Source of the DNA: Nocardia uniformis NBRC 13702 | GTDB taxonomy: Bacteria; Actinomycetota; Actinomycetes; Mycobacteriales; Mycobacteriaceae | Length of the DNA stretch: 64,000 nt | Assembly: GCF_001613345.1 (NCBI RefSeq) | Contig: NZ_BDCE01000007.1 | Coordinates: 1 to 64,000, forward strand | Direction: 5' to 3' | Made by a program: the position numbers and the translations under genes | In this document: positions 45,019 through 52,815 of the stretch, piece by piece | Position numbering within the stretch: position 1 is the stretch's first letter | How the letters are laid out: every line of letters starts with the position of its first letter | Notes under the pieces: model-generated | Databases searched by the model: none | Told to the model about the DNA's origin: nothing | What the model saw: the letters and a program-made list of their open reading frames with translations, nothing else

Positions 45019-45837
45019 TTACCCGGTCGGGAACTCTTGCCGCAGCGGCAGTTCCGCGATCAGGTCACTCAGCGCACTGCGCAGCCGGGCCGGGGCGCCG
45101 CTGCTGAACGATGTCCACTCGGTGCCGTCGTCGGCGCGGCTGGCTGTCGCGAGGAAGCGGCCGTGGCGGGTGTTGTAGACGGCAATGTGATTATCGGCGA
45201 CATCCCGGGTGCCGTCGCCGTAGCGCACGGCGACGATCTCGGCATGTGAATACACCTGCACCAGGGCGGATGCGAGGGCTTGGGCATCACGGGGCGGATT
45301 GCAGACGCGGGCAAGGCGGTTCGCGGTCTCATTCGCGTCGCCGGTGTCGTCGAAGATGGGGACCAGATCTTCGGTGGGGGCATTCGTTCCGCCGAGTTCG
45401 AGCGGTTCGAACGGGCCGAGCGCAGCGATCACGGTGCCCGGAAGATCATGTCCCGCTTCAGCTATGACGTAGGAATCCGGTCCGCGCAGCGCGACCACCT
45501 CGAAGTCGTCGCCCTTGGCCAGGCAGCAGCGGTTGACCTGCTCGTTCACATACCAGCGCAGGGCTAGTACCCAGTGCGGCCGGTTCAGGACCCGAAGCCG
45601 TTGCGCCAGTTCCGGATGCACCGCATCGCCATCGAGTAGATCGCGCGCGGCGAGGGTGGCGGCCGCCGCCTGCATGGCGCGGTCGTGATCGGCGGCATTG
45701 TCGTAGCGGCCGAGGGCGTTCAGCACCACCGGCAGCTCGTCGAGTTCCAGTTTCTCCAGCAGGAACTGCATTTCGTCGAGCGAGACCGTAACCGCCCCCA
45801 GCAGGGACGGTCCCCGGCCAGCGCCGAGCACTGTCAC
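45019..45837 (-). CDS. espG: ESX secretion-associated protein EspG
   Basis: 272 residues. The EspG fold markers are present: VTVSLDEMQFLLEKLELDEL at the start, a central RPHWVLALRWYVNEQVNRC, and the C-terminal helix near ARLRSALSDLIAELP. EspG is the cytosolic chaperone that binds the tip of PPE in PE-PPE pairs and delivers them to type VII secretion. Start GTG 45837 overlaps the PPE stop by GTGA. With the PPE and PE genes upstream it forms a complete module. Confidence 0.9.
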   Translation of the reverse strand: MTVLGAGRGPSLLGAVTVSLDEMQFLLEKLELDELPVVLNALGRYDNAADHDRAMQAAAATLAARDLLDGDAVHPELAQRLRVLNRPHWVLALRWYVNEQVNRCCLAKGDDFEVVALRGPDSYVIAEAGHDLPGTVIAALGPFEPLELGGTNAPTEDLVPIFDDTGDANETANRLARVCNPPRDAQALASALVQVYSHAEIVAVRYGDGTRDVADNHIAVYNTRHGRFLATASRADDGTEWTSFSSGAPARLRSALSDLIAELPLRQEFPTG

Positions 45838-47024
45838 CGGGCGGGCTCCGGTTCGGCCCCGATAACGGCGGGCGCGATGACCCGGCCGTCCGCGAAATGC
45901 TCGACCGAGCGCCCGTAGGTATTGCCGTCGCGGGTCTGTTCGTCCTCGTCGTTCGCCTGGTTACCCAGTAGCGGGTTGACGGCGTTCGCCGAACGCACCG
46001 GTGCGGCCCCATCCACCCGGGCCGGGGCGGTGGCCTCGACCATCGGTGCGGCGGAAGGCGTTGCGCCACCACCGAATCCGGTACCCGCGCCCCAACCCTC
46101 CGGCACCCGAAGTGCTCCGGCCCCATTGCCGATGCTGATATTCGCGCCACCGCCGAACGACACGGCATGCGTTGCCACGGCGGCCCCGCCGGCTCCGACG
46201 CCGATGGCGGCCATTCCGGCCTGCCCACCGGTCGGCATCGAGTTCACCCCCGCCGCGGGTGCGAAAGCATTGGTGGCCGCCGAGATAGCGGTTCCGGCCA
46301 CATTGCCCGCGGTGCTGACACCGGAGGTCGCCACCGTTGCGGCGAACTGCGCACCCTGCGATACCGCGCTCATCACGCCCGGATTATTGGCCAGTGCGGC
46401 GGCAGCGGCCAGTGCGGTCTGCACCGGGTTTCCACCTTCGCCGAATGCCTGCGCCGCGGCGGCCGGATCGGCCGATCCCGCACCGAGGGCAATGGGCGGC
46501 GGCACGAAGAATTCACCGGGCGTGGTGACGAGGGCGGTGGTGGCGGCCTCATAGGTCTCCATCACCAGCGCCGCCCGAATATCGAGTGCGAGCTTGGCCG
46601 CCTCGGCCGCTTCGGCGGTGCCGTTCAGCGCGCCGCCAGTGGAATACGCCGCGACCCGGGCGGTTTCGACTACCACGATCTCGGGCAGACTCGGCATGGC
46701 GATGGATGCCACGGTGTACGCGGTGGCGTTGGCTGCGGTTTTGGCGGCCAGGGTGGCCGCCATGACGCCCTGCTGTTCGGCCCACACCGTGAATCCGCCG
46801 AGGCGGCCCAGCACATTGAGTCCGTTGATGCCCTGTAGTCCGACGCCGACCTCGGCCATGACCCGCGCGACGGTGGCGGTGGCATCCACGTACGCGGCGG
46901 TGAGCGCGCCCCACGAACTGGAGGCGGCGGCAATGGGGATGGCGTGTGCGCCCGCGTTCAAGGTGATCGAGTTGATCTCGGCCATGCGCGGCAGCCAGAA
47001 CACGCCGGTGATTCCCAGGGTCAT
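45834..47024 (-). CDS. PPE domain-containing protein
   Basis: 396 residues. Residues 10-175 have the PPE shape: helical hairpins with WLPRMAEINSITLNAGAH in place of the PPE motif and SSWGALTAAYVDA holding the conserved Trp. The Ala/Gly-rich C-terminal half has no clear fold and ends in an acidic tail (NDEDEQTRDG). PPE proteins are secreted through ESX systems as heterodimers with PE. The PE gene lies 14 bp upstream and espG is coupled downstream. No ESX core gene is in this window, so secretion must use a system elsewhere. Confidence 0.85.
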   Translation of the reverse strand: MTLGITGVFWLPRMAEINSITLNAGAHAIPIAAASSSWGALTAAYVDATATVARVMAEVGVGLQGINGLNVLGRLGGFTVWAEQQGVMAATLAAKTAANATAYTVASIAMPSLPEIVVVETARVAAYSTGGALNGTAEAAEAAKLALDIRAALVMETYEAATTALVTTPGEFFVPPPIALGAGSADPAAAAQAFGEGGNPVQTALAAAAALANNPGVMSAVSQGAQFAATVATSGVSTAGNVAGTAISAATNAFAPAAGVNSMPTGGQAGMAAIGVGAGGAAVATHAVSFGGGANISIGNGAGALRVPEGWGAGTGFGGGATPSAAPMVEATAPARVDGAAPVRSANAVNPLLGNQANDEDEQTRDGNTYGRSVEHFADGRVIAPAVIGAEPEPAR

Positions 47025-47038
47025 GCGTCTTCTCCCCT

Positions 47039-47350
47039 TCAGACCTGAATCGAGGCGATGCCGACGGCGCGGATCGCGTCCTGCGCCAGATATTGCGCGA
47101 GCTGACTGCGTAGCGTCGCCGCGGCGTGGTGCAGTTCCAACACACCCTGCGCGACAGCACGGTCATGGCTCAGCGCGGCATGGTTGAAATGGCCCGCGGC
47201 CAGGAATGACACTTCCTCGGTACCCGATGGCAGCACGTGGGTGGCCGGTCCGGCCGCCGCGGCGACGGCGGCCAACCGCTCGGCGAGTAGGTCGAGCTCT
47301 GCTGCCGCCGCGAGGACAACTTCCGGCTGCACGAGAACGTGACCCACCAT
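47039..47350 (-). CDS. PE domain protein
   Basis: 103 residues. The start LVQPEVVLAAAAELDLLAER matches the PE family (Pro-Glu at 9-10), followed by GPATHVLPSGTEEVS, the family's turn between helices. It lacks a long C-terminal domain. I do not see a clear YxxxD/E export motif after the helices, though SHD near 70 lies where it might be. AAGGAG sits about 11 nt before ATG 47350; the frame upstream is not coding. It leads the PE-PPE-EspG operon. Confidence 0.82.
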   Translation of the reverse strand: MVGHVLVQPEVVLAAAAELDLLAERLAAVAAAAGPATHVLPSGTEEVSFLAAGHFNHAALSHDRAVAQGVLELHHAAATLRSQLAQYLAQDAIRAVGIASIQV

Positions 47351-47462
47351 GCTCGAGCGCTCCTTCCGCGACTGGCACCGAGAGACCCCACCGGTCCCGT
47401 CGAAAGATTGGACGCGCCGCACCCCCGATCGGTTCCAGCAAATCTCGAGCATCCGTGCGGCG

Positions 47463-47816
47463 TCAGCCCCATCCCAGCTGATGAAGGCGGTCGTCGTCAA
47501 TCCCGAAATAGTGCGCTATCTCGTGAATCACTGTGATTGCCACCTCCTCGACCACCTCTTCTTCGGTGTGGCACATGCCGAGGATGGGCTCGCGGTAGAT
47601 GGTGATGGTGTCCGGTAACGCGCCGCCGTAGTGGCTGAAGTCCCGATCGGTCAGCGCGATCCCGTAGTACAGGCCGAGCAGGTGTGGATCCTCTTCGCTG
47701 CGGGGTTCGATGAGAATCACCACATTGTCGATGGCCTGCGACAACTCGCGGGGAATGAGGTCGAGGGCATCGCCGACCAGTTCCTCGAAACGGTCGTCGG
47801 ACATGGAGACCGGCAT
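47463..47816 (-). CDS. Metallopeptidase family protein, zincin type (Rv3836-like)
   Basis: 117 residues. The zinc motif HEIAHYFGIDD (HExxHxxGxxD) is at the C-terminus. The helical N-terminal half FEELVGDALDLIP is typical of this small actinobacterial family (PF06262). The protease substrate is unknown. I use ATG 47816 (MPVSMSDD); ATG 47804 also works. It starts 10 bp after the septum-formation gene on the same strand, matching the M. tuberculosis Rv3835-Rv3836 pairing. Confidence 0.92.
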   Translation of the reverse strand: MPVSMSDDRFEELVGDALDLIPRELSQAIDNVVILIEPRSEEDPHLLGLYYGIALTDRDFSHYGGALPDTITIYREPILGMCHTEEEVVEEVAITVIHEIAHYFGIDDDRLHQLGWG

Positions 47817-47826
47817 GGTTATCCGA

Positions 47827-48954
47827 TCACCGCGGCTGCGGAATGACCGGCGGGGCGGCACCCGGCAGCGGTGGCGGGGTGTAGCGGCCGTTGTTCGGCG
47901 GCGGGACGGGGGCCTGACCGTCGATGAGGATATCGCCGCGCGCCGAGCCGGTGATGGCCGCGAAGCCCTCCTGGTCCGCACCCTTGCCGACCATGCAATT
48001 GAGGCTGTGGCTCCCGGCCAGCCAGCTGCGGGTGTCGAGGAAGTCCCAGAACAGGGTCAGCGTCTTGTTGCGCAGCGCGTCGGCGGAGCCGAGGTAGTTG
48101 TTGGAGTCGGTGGCGCACTGCTCCTCCATGAACTTGTCCTGCTCGTCCTTACTGGGCGTATTGCCGGAGAAGCGGGCGGACAGGTCCACGACGGAGATGA
48201 TTTCGAAGGCGTGCGGCTGACTGCAATCCACCTGATCGGTGGGCAGATTGCGGTTGATGCCGATGCAGCTGCCGACCTCGTAGATCTTGGACTGATTGCT
48301 CTCGCGCACGGTGCCGGTGGTGGGCTGGGTGGCCACGCCCGCGCTGGCGGCGACCTGGAGTCCGCAGCGCAGCGTGCGCTCCCCGGCCCTCCAGCCCGCT
48401 TCGCCCGGGTTGATCAGGCCGACCACGAATTTGCCGCGCGGGTCGAGCTTGCCGCCGAGGTAGCGCTGGGCGGCGCTGACGCAGTGCTCGTCGCGCAGTT
48501 CGGAGAAGCGCAGCGAATCGGGGAAGCGTGAGCCGGAGCCGAATTCGCGACCCGGATATTTGCTCAGGTCGATATCGGCGGTGACCTCGAACAGGTGCTT
48601 ACCGGCGCAGTCCACCTTCTGCAGATCGCTGGCATTGGACTTGCCCCAGGTGAGGCAGTCGCCCTGCTTGGCTGTCCCGAACGCCGCACCCGCGACCGCA
48701 CCGGTCGGCTGCGCCCCACCCGGGTTGTGCGCCTCCACCTTTCCGTGGTTGAACCCGGAGACGAACAGCGTCACCAGGGCCGCCACCACGGCCCCGACCG
48801 CCACCGCGAGCAGACCCCAGCGCAGGGTCGGCGCGGATAGCGGCCCCCGATCGACGGCGGAGCGGACGGGCGTCAGCAACCGGCCGAGGGCACTCGGGGC
48901 CCGACGAACGGGCGGCTTGGACCGCTGCGGTTCTGGAGGCACATGTGAGGACAT
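47827..48954 (-). CDS. Septum formation family membrane protein (Rv3835-like)
   Basis: 375 residues. A basic cytoplasmic N-terminus, one helix (about 46-67), then two repeats of the extracellular septum-formation domain, each with paired Cys: GDCLTWGK...VDCAGKHLFEV and GSCIGINRN...VDCSQPHAFEI. The C-terminus is Pro-rich. The family is named for a role in septum formation, but the function in actinobacteria is not proven. It is the first gene of a two-gene operon with the metallopeptidase. Confidence 0.88.
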   Translation of the reverse strand: MSSHVPPEPQRSKPPVRRAPSALGRLLTPVRSAVDRGPLSAPTLRWGLLAVAVGAVVAALVTLFVSGFNHGKVEAHNPGGAQPTGAVAGAAFGTAKQGDCLTWGKSNASDLQKVDCAGKHLFEVTADIDLSKYPGREFGSGSRFPDSLRFSELRDEHCVSAAQRYLGGKLDPRGKFVVGLINPGEAGWRAGERTLRCGLQVAASAGVATQPTTGTVRESNQSKIYEVGSCIGINRNLPTDQVDCSQPHAFEIISVVDLSARFSGNTPSKDEQDKFMEEQCATDSNNYLGSADALRNKTLTLFWDFLDTRSWLAGSHSLNCMVGKGADQEGFAAITGSARGDILIDGQAPVPPPNNGRYTPPPLPGAAPPVIPQPR

Positions 48955-49090
48955 CGCGCTCCATCATTGCAGCGCGGAGCCGCCGCTCGCCACGTCCGGC
49001 TGGGACACCCGCGGATTTCCGGCGGCGCACCTGCCACTCCGGTGGCCGCAACCTCCCCTTTCCGGTGGACGCGACCCGGTAATTCCGGCG

Positions 49091-49330
49091 GATACGACCC
49101 CGTCATTCCGGCGGATACGACCCGTCATTCCGGCGTGCTTTTGGCCGGAATCCACCGCATAGGTTGAGGCGTAGCGGGTGTGGATCCCGGCCAAAAGCAC
49201 GCCGGGATGACGAGTGGGTCTCGTGCCGGGGACGACGAATGGGGCTGCATGCCGGGATGGCGAACGGCTGCCCCTCAGAATGACGAGCGGGGGCCGCATG
49301 TCGGGATGGCGGACGGCTGCCCACCAGGAT
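49091..49330. repeat. Family A repeat array, copy 3
   Basis: The best copy in the window. The left arm (49123-49155) starts CGTCATTCCGGCGTGC and ends GGAATCCAC; the right arm (49180-49212) starts GTGGATCCCGGCC and ends GGGATGACG. Thirty-one of 33 positions pair, and both mismatches are G-U wobbles in RNA. Degenerate half-units (GTCATTCCGGCGGATACGA before; GAATGACGAGC and GGATGACGAGTGG after) extend it. The array occupies most of the 467-bp gap 48955-49421; the rest holds only weaker half-units. Confidence 0.85.
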
Positions 49331-49421
49331 GACGAGTGGCTGCCCGCCGGGATGGACGGCTGCATGCCGGCCGAGTGGCTGCGTGCCGGGCTTGACGCGG
49401 CGCGTGCCGGTTGGCCAAGAG

Positions 49422-51014
49422 CTACGACGCGATCAGATCCGCCGCCTTCTCCCCGATCAGCACCGCTGGTGCGTGGGTGTGGCCGCGGAGGCTGATCGGC
49501 ATGACCGAGGTGTCGGCTACGCGGAGGTTGTGTAGGCCGCGGACGCGGAGTTCGGGGTCGACTACGCCGGTGTCGTCGGCGCTCATGCGGCAGGTGCCCA
49601 TGGGGTGGTAGAGGGTGTGGGAGTGGTCTTCCAGGCAGCGGCGGAGGATTTCGTCCATGGGGGTGTCGGCGGGGACGGCGGGTTGCATGAGATCGCCGAT
49701 ATGCTCCTCGAGGGCGGGCATATGGGCCAGGTCCACGCAGGCACGCAGGCCGGCGAGCAGGGCGGCGCGGTCGCGGCCCTCGGGGTCGGTGCAGTAGTGC
49801 GGATCGATGAGCGGTGCGGCGAAGGGATCGGCGGACGACAGTGCGACCGAGCCGGTGCTGGCGGGTCTGAGCAGGATCGCGGCGAGGGTGATGGCGTGGC
49901 CGTCGGCCTCGACGAGTCCCTCACCGATGTAGGGGGCCGGGCCGAAGATCAGCTCGAGGTCGGGCAGTTCCAGATCCTCGCGGCTGCGGATGAAGCCGTA
50001 CGCCTCACCGACATTGGAGGTCAGCATGCCGCGTCGTCGTAGCAGGTAGTTGACCAGTTCGGTGGATCTCTCGGCGGTGAAGAGGCTGCCGCCGCGGGTG
50101 CGGTACACAATCGGCGCGGCCAGATGGTCGCGCAGATTACGGCCCACCTCGGGGCTGTGGTGCACCACCGGAATCCCCAGGGCGGACAGCTGTTCCGCAT
50201 TGCCGACCCCCGAAAGCATCAGCAGCGCGGGACTGTTCACCGCACCGCCGGACAGGATCACCTCACGGCGCGCATGCAGCCGGTGCAGCTGCGCGCCGCG
50301 CCGGTATTCGACGCCGACGGCGCGCTTGCCGTCGAAGAGCACCCGCGTGACCTGGGCGTCGGTCATGACCTCGAGATCGCGATGGCGCTGTAGCGCGGGC
50401 CGCAGATAGGCGTCGGCGGTCCCCCAGCGCGCACCGCGCTTCTGAGTCACCATGGTCTCCGAGAACCCCTGCGGCTGATTGGTATTGGCGCGCTCGATGG
50501 GGTGTCCGGCCTCGCTGGCGGCCTGCAGGAAGTCTCGCGTGAGTGCCCGCGGACTGCGCTGTTTCGAGATATGCAGCGGCCCTTCGCTGCCCTCGCCGGT
50601 TCCGGTCGCACCCTCGACCTGCTCCATCCGGCGGAAGTACGGCAGTACTTCCTGGAACGACCAGCCGGGTCCGCCGTGCTCGGCCCATTCGTCGTAGTCG
50701 GCCGCGAATCCGCGCACCCACATCATGGCGTTCATATTCGAGGACCCGCCGAGCATTTTGCCGCGCGGCCAGTACACGCGGCGTCCGCTCAGCCGCGGCT
50801 GCGGTTCGGTGAAGTACTTCCAGTCGTTCGGCCCCTGGAACAGTTTGGAGAATCCGACCGGGATGCGAATGAACTTGTCCTTATCGGCCGATCCGGCTTC
50901 CAGCACCGCGACGCTGGTGCCGGACCGCTCACTCAATCGCGCGGCCAGCGCCGCACCGGCTGATCCCGCGCCGACGACAATGAAATCGACTGTGTCCGGG
51001 GTGGTTTCGGGCAT
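49422..51014 (-). CDS. GMC family FAD-dependent oxidoreductase (choline dehydrogenase-like)
   Basis: 530 residues, the usual length. FAD site VVGAGSAGAALAARLSE (12-28), GMC signature 1 (GRRVYWPRGKMLGGSSNMNA), signature 2 (SGGAVNSPALLMLSG), and the C-terminal active-site region with His (SHTLYHPMGTCRM and LRGHTHAPAVLIGEKAA). It oxidises an alcohol group; the substrate is not clear, and choline itself is only one option. Start ATG 51014. It stands alone between family A repeats and the serS upstream region. Confidence 0.93.
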   Translation of the reverse strand: MPETTPDTVDFIVVGAGSAGAALAARLSERSGTSVAVLEAGSADKDKFIRIPVGFSKLFQGPNDWKYFTEPQPRLSGRRVYWPRGKMLGGSSNMNAMMWVRGFAADYDEWAEHGGPGWSFQEVLPYFRRMEQVEGATGTGEGSEGPLHISKQRSPRALTRDFLQAASEAGHPIERANTNQPQGFSETMVTQKRGARWGTADAYLRPALQRHRDLEVMTDAQVTRVLFDGKRAVGVEYRRGAQLHRLHARREVILSGGAVNSPALLMLSGVGNAEQLSALGIPVVHHSPEVGRNLRDHLAAPIVYRTRGGSLFTAERSTELVNYLLRRRGMLTSNVGEAYGFIRSREDLELPDLELIFGPAPYIGEGLVEADGHAITLAAILLRPASTGSVALSSADPFAAPLIDPHYCTDPEGRDRAALLAGLRACVDLAHMPALEEHIGDLMQPAVPADTPMDEILRRCLEDHSHTLYHPMGTCRMSADDTGVVDPELRVRGLHNLRVADTSVMPISLRGHTHAPAVLIGEKAADLIAS

Positions 51015-51170
51015 GGTGACTCCTCGGGAACATCGCGCCTACTGGTCAGCGCCTGCCATCACTATCGGTCGGCAGGCCCGAAGCGGATCGGGAAATCGCC
51101 GAATCCATACCGCTTCTCCGGTCAACCCCTGCTGGTTCCCGAGATTGCGGTCGCGATGTCACGTCGGCCC

Positions 51171-51230
51171 TCGTCATTCTGACGTGCTCGTTCCCATCAT
51201 TCCGGCGTGCGTCCGGCCGAAATCCGCACT
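51171..51230. repeat. Family A repeat, copy 4 (left arm only)
   Basis: CGTCATTCTGACG and then ATCATTCCGGCGTGC, followed by GGCCGAAATCC, match the left arm of the family A inverted repeat. No right arm is found. It is next to family B copy 3 in the 439-bp GMC-serS gap. Confidence 0.65.
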
Positions 51231-51252
51231 CCCCGCGAATCCTGATCAGGAA

Positions 51253-51441
51253 GAAACGCAACAACTGATCTCGGAAGGTTCGGGGTAACTCATCGGGTAC
51301 GCCCGAAATCGACTCGGCACCCAACCGGCGGCACGCGTGCACGACTGTCAACGGCTCGCAGCCGCGCGCTGAAAATTCGGGGAGGCGGGGGAGGGGAGCT
51401 CTCAGCCGGGCGCTGAATATTCGGGGAGGCGGGGGAGACTA
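51253..51441 (-). repeat. Family B dispersed repeat, copy 3 (inverted, with duplicated end)
   Basis: Read leftward it aligns with copies 1 and 2: CCGAATTTTCAGCGCGCG, GTTGACAGTCGTGCACGCG, GGTTGGGTGCCGAG and GAGTTACCCCGAACCTTCC. The end module (CCCGCCTCCCCGAATATTC) is present twice, at about 51371-51390 and 51411-51441. The second ends 12 bp before the serS start, so the repeat reaches into its promoter. Confidence 0.85.
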
Positions 51442-51453
51442 GGCTTACTCCCC

Positions 51454-52716
51454 ATGATCGACCTTCGATTCCTGCGGGAGAATCCCGATGTGGTCCGCGC
51501 CTCGCAGCGGGCTCGCGGTGAGGACCCGGCCCTGGTGGATGCCCTGCTCGAGGTGGACGCCGCCCGTCGTGCGGCTGTCGCCAACGCGGATGGTTTGCGC
51601 GCCGAGCACAAGGCCCTGGGTAAGAAGGTCGGCAAGGCTTCCCCGGAGGAGCGGCCCGCGCTGCTGGCTCGCGGCGGCGAGCTGTCGGCGCTGGTGAAGG
51701 CGGCGGAGGCGGCCGAGAATGCCGCGGACGCCGACCTCGAGGCCGCCCAGCGGGCGCTGTCGAATGTGGTGCAGGAGGGTGCTCCGGCGGGCGGCGAGGA
51801 CGATTACATCGTGCTCGACCACGTCGGGACCCCGCGCGAATTCGATTTCGAGCCCAAGGACCACCTGGAACTCGGTGAGTCGCTCGGTCTGATCGATATG
51901 GAGCGCGGCGCGAAGGTGTCGGGCGCTCGTTTCTACTTCCTCACCGGGTTCGGCGCGCTGTTGCAGCTGGGTCTGCTCCAGCTTGCCGCGCAGAAGGCGA
52001 CCGCCAACGGTTTCACCATGATGATCCCGCCGGTGCTGGTGCGCCCGGAGGTCATGCAGGGCACCGGTTTCCTGGGTCAGCACGCCGCCGAGGTCTACCA
52101 CCTGGAAGAGGACGACCTGTACCTGGTCGGCACCTCGGAGGTACCCCTCGCCGGTTATCACATGGGCGAGATTCTGGATCTGAGCGCGGGTCCGAAGCGC
52201 TACGCCGGTTGGTCGTCGTGCTTCCGCCGCGAGGCGGGCAGCTACGGCAAGGACACCCGCGGCATTATTCGCGTGCATCAGTTCGACAAGGTCGAGATGT
52301 TCGTCTATGCCAAGCCGGAGGATGCGGACGCCGAACACCAGCGGCTGCTGGCGTGGGAGCGGGAAATGCTCGCCGCCGTCGGTGTGCCCTATCGCGTGAT
52401 CGATGTGGCGGCCGGTGATCTCGGTAGCTCGGCGGCACGCAAATTCGACTGTGAGGGTTGGGTTCCGACCCAGCAGACCTACCGCGAGCTCACCTCGACC
52501 TCGAACTGCACTACCTTCCAGGGGCGGCGGCTCAATGTCCGCTACCGCGACGAGAACAACAAGCCGCAGACCGCCGCCACGCTGAACGGCACCCTGGCCA
52601 CCACGCGCTGGATTGTGGCGATTCTGGAGAACCACCAGCAGGCGGACGGTTCGGTGCGAGTGCCCGCCGCGCTGGTCCCGTTTGTCGGCACCGAAGTCTT
52701 GGAGCCGAAGCGCTGA
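51454..52716 (+). CDS. serS: Seryl-tRNA synthetase
   Basis: 420 residues. The N-terminal coiled coil (about 25-105) binds the long variable arm of tRNA-Ser. Class II motifs: motif 2 ([18 protein letters not shown] with [12 protein letters not shown]) and motif 3 ([18 protein letters not shown]). [10 protein letters not shown] is the serine pocket. TAGGCT is 8 nt before ATG 51454, suggesting a leaderless mRNA. Its promoter lies partly inside family B repeat copy 3. Confidence 0.97.
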   Translation: MIDLRFLRENPDVVRASQRARGEDPALVDALLEVDAARRAAVANADGLRAEHKALGKKVGKASPEERPALLARGGELSALVKAAEAAENAADADLEAAQRALSNVVQEGAPAGGEDDYIVLDHVGTPREFDFEPKDHLELGESLGLIDMERGAKVSGARFYFLTGFGALLQLGLLQLAAQKATANGFTMMIPPVLVRPEVMQGTGFLGQHAAEVYHLEEDDLYLVGTSEVPLAGYHMGEILDLSAGPKRYAGWSSCFRREAGSYGKDTRGIIRVHQFDKVEMFVYAKPEDADAEHQRLLAWEREMLAAVGVPYRVIDVAAGDLGSSAARKFDCEGWVPTQQTYRELTSTSNCTTFQGRRLNVRYRDENNKPQTAATLNGTLATTRWIVAILENHQQADGSVRVPAALVPFVGTEVLEPKR

Positions 52717-52815
52717 GCACGAAAGTTCGCACGGTAACCGGTAGTTCGCGCATCCGCCAGGCGATTCGGTCGGTTGTGTCTACCGCTGGCAACAACTGTG
52801 TCTAGGCTAGGCAGC

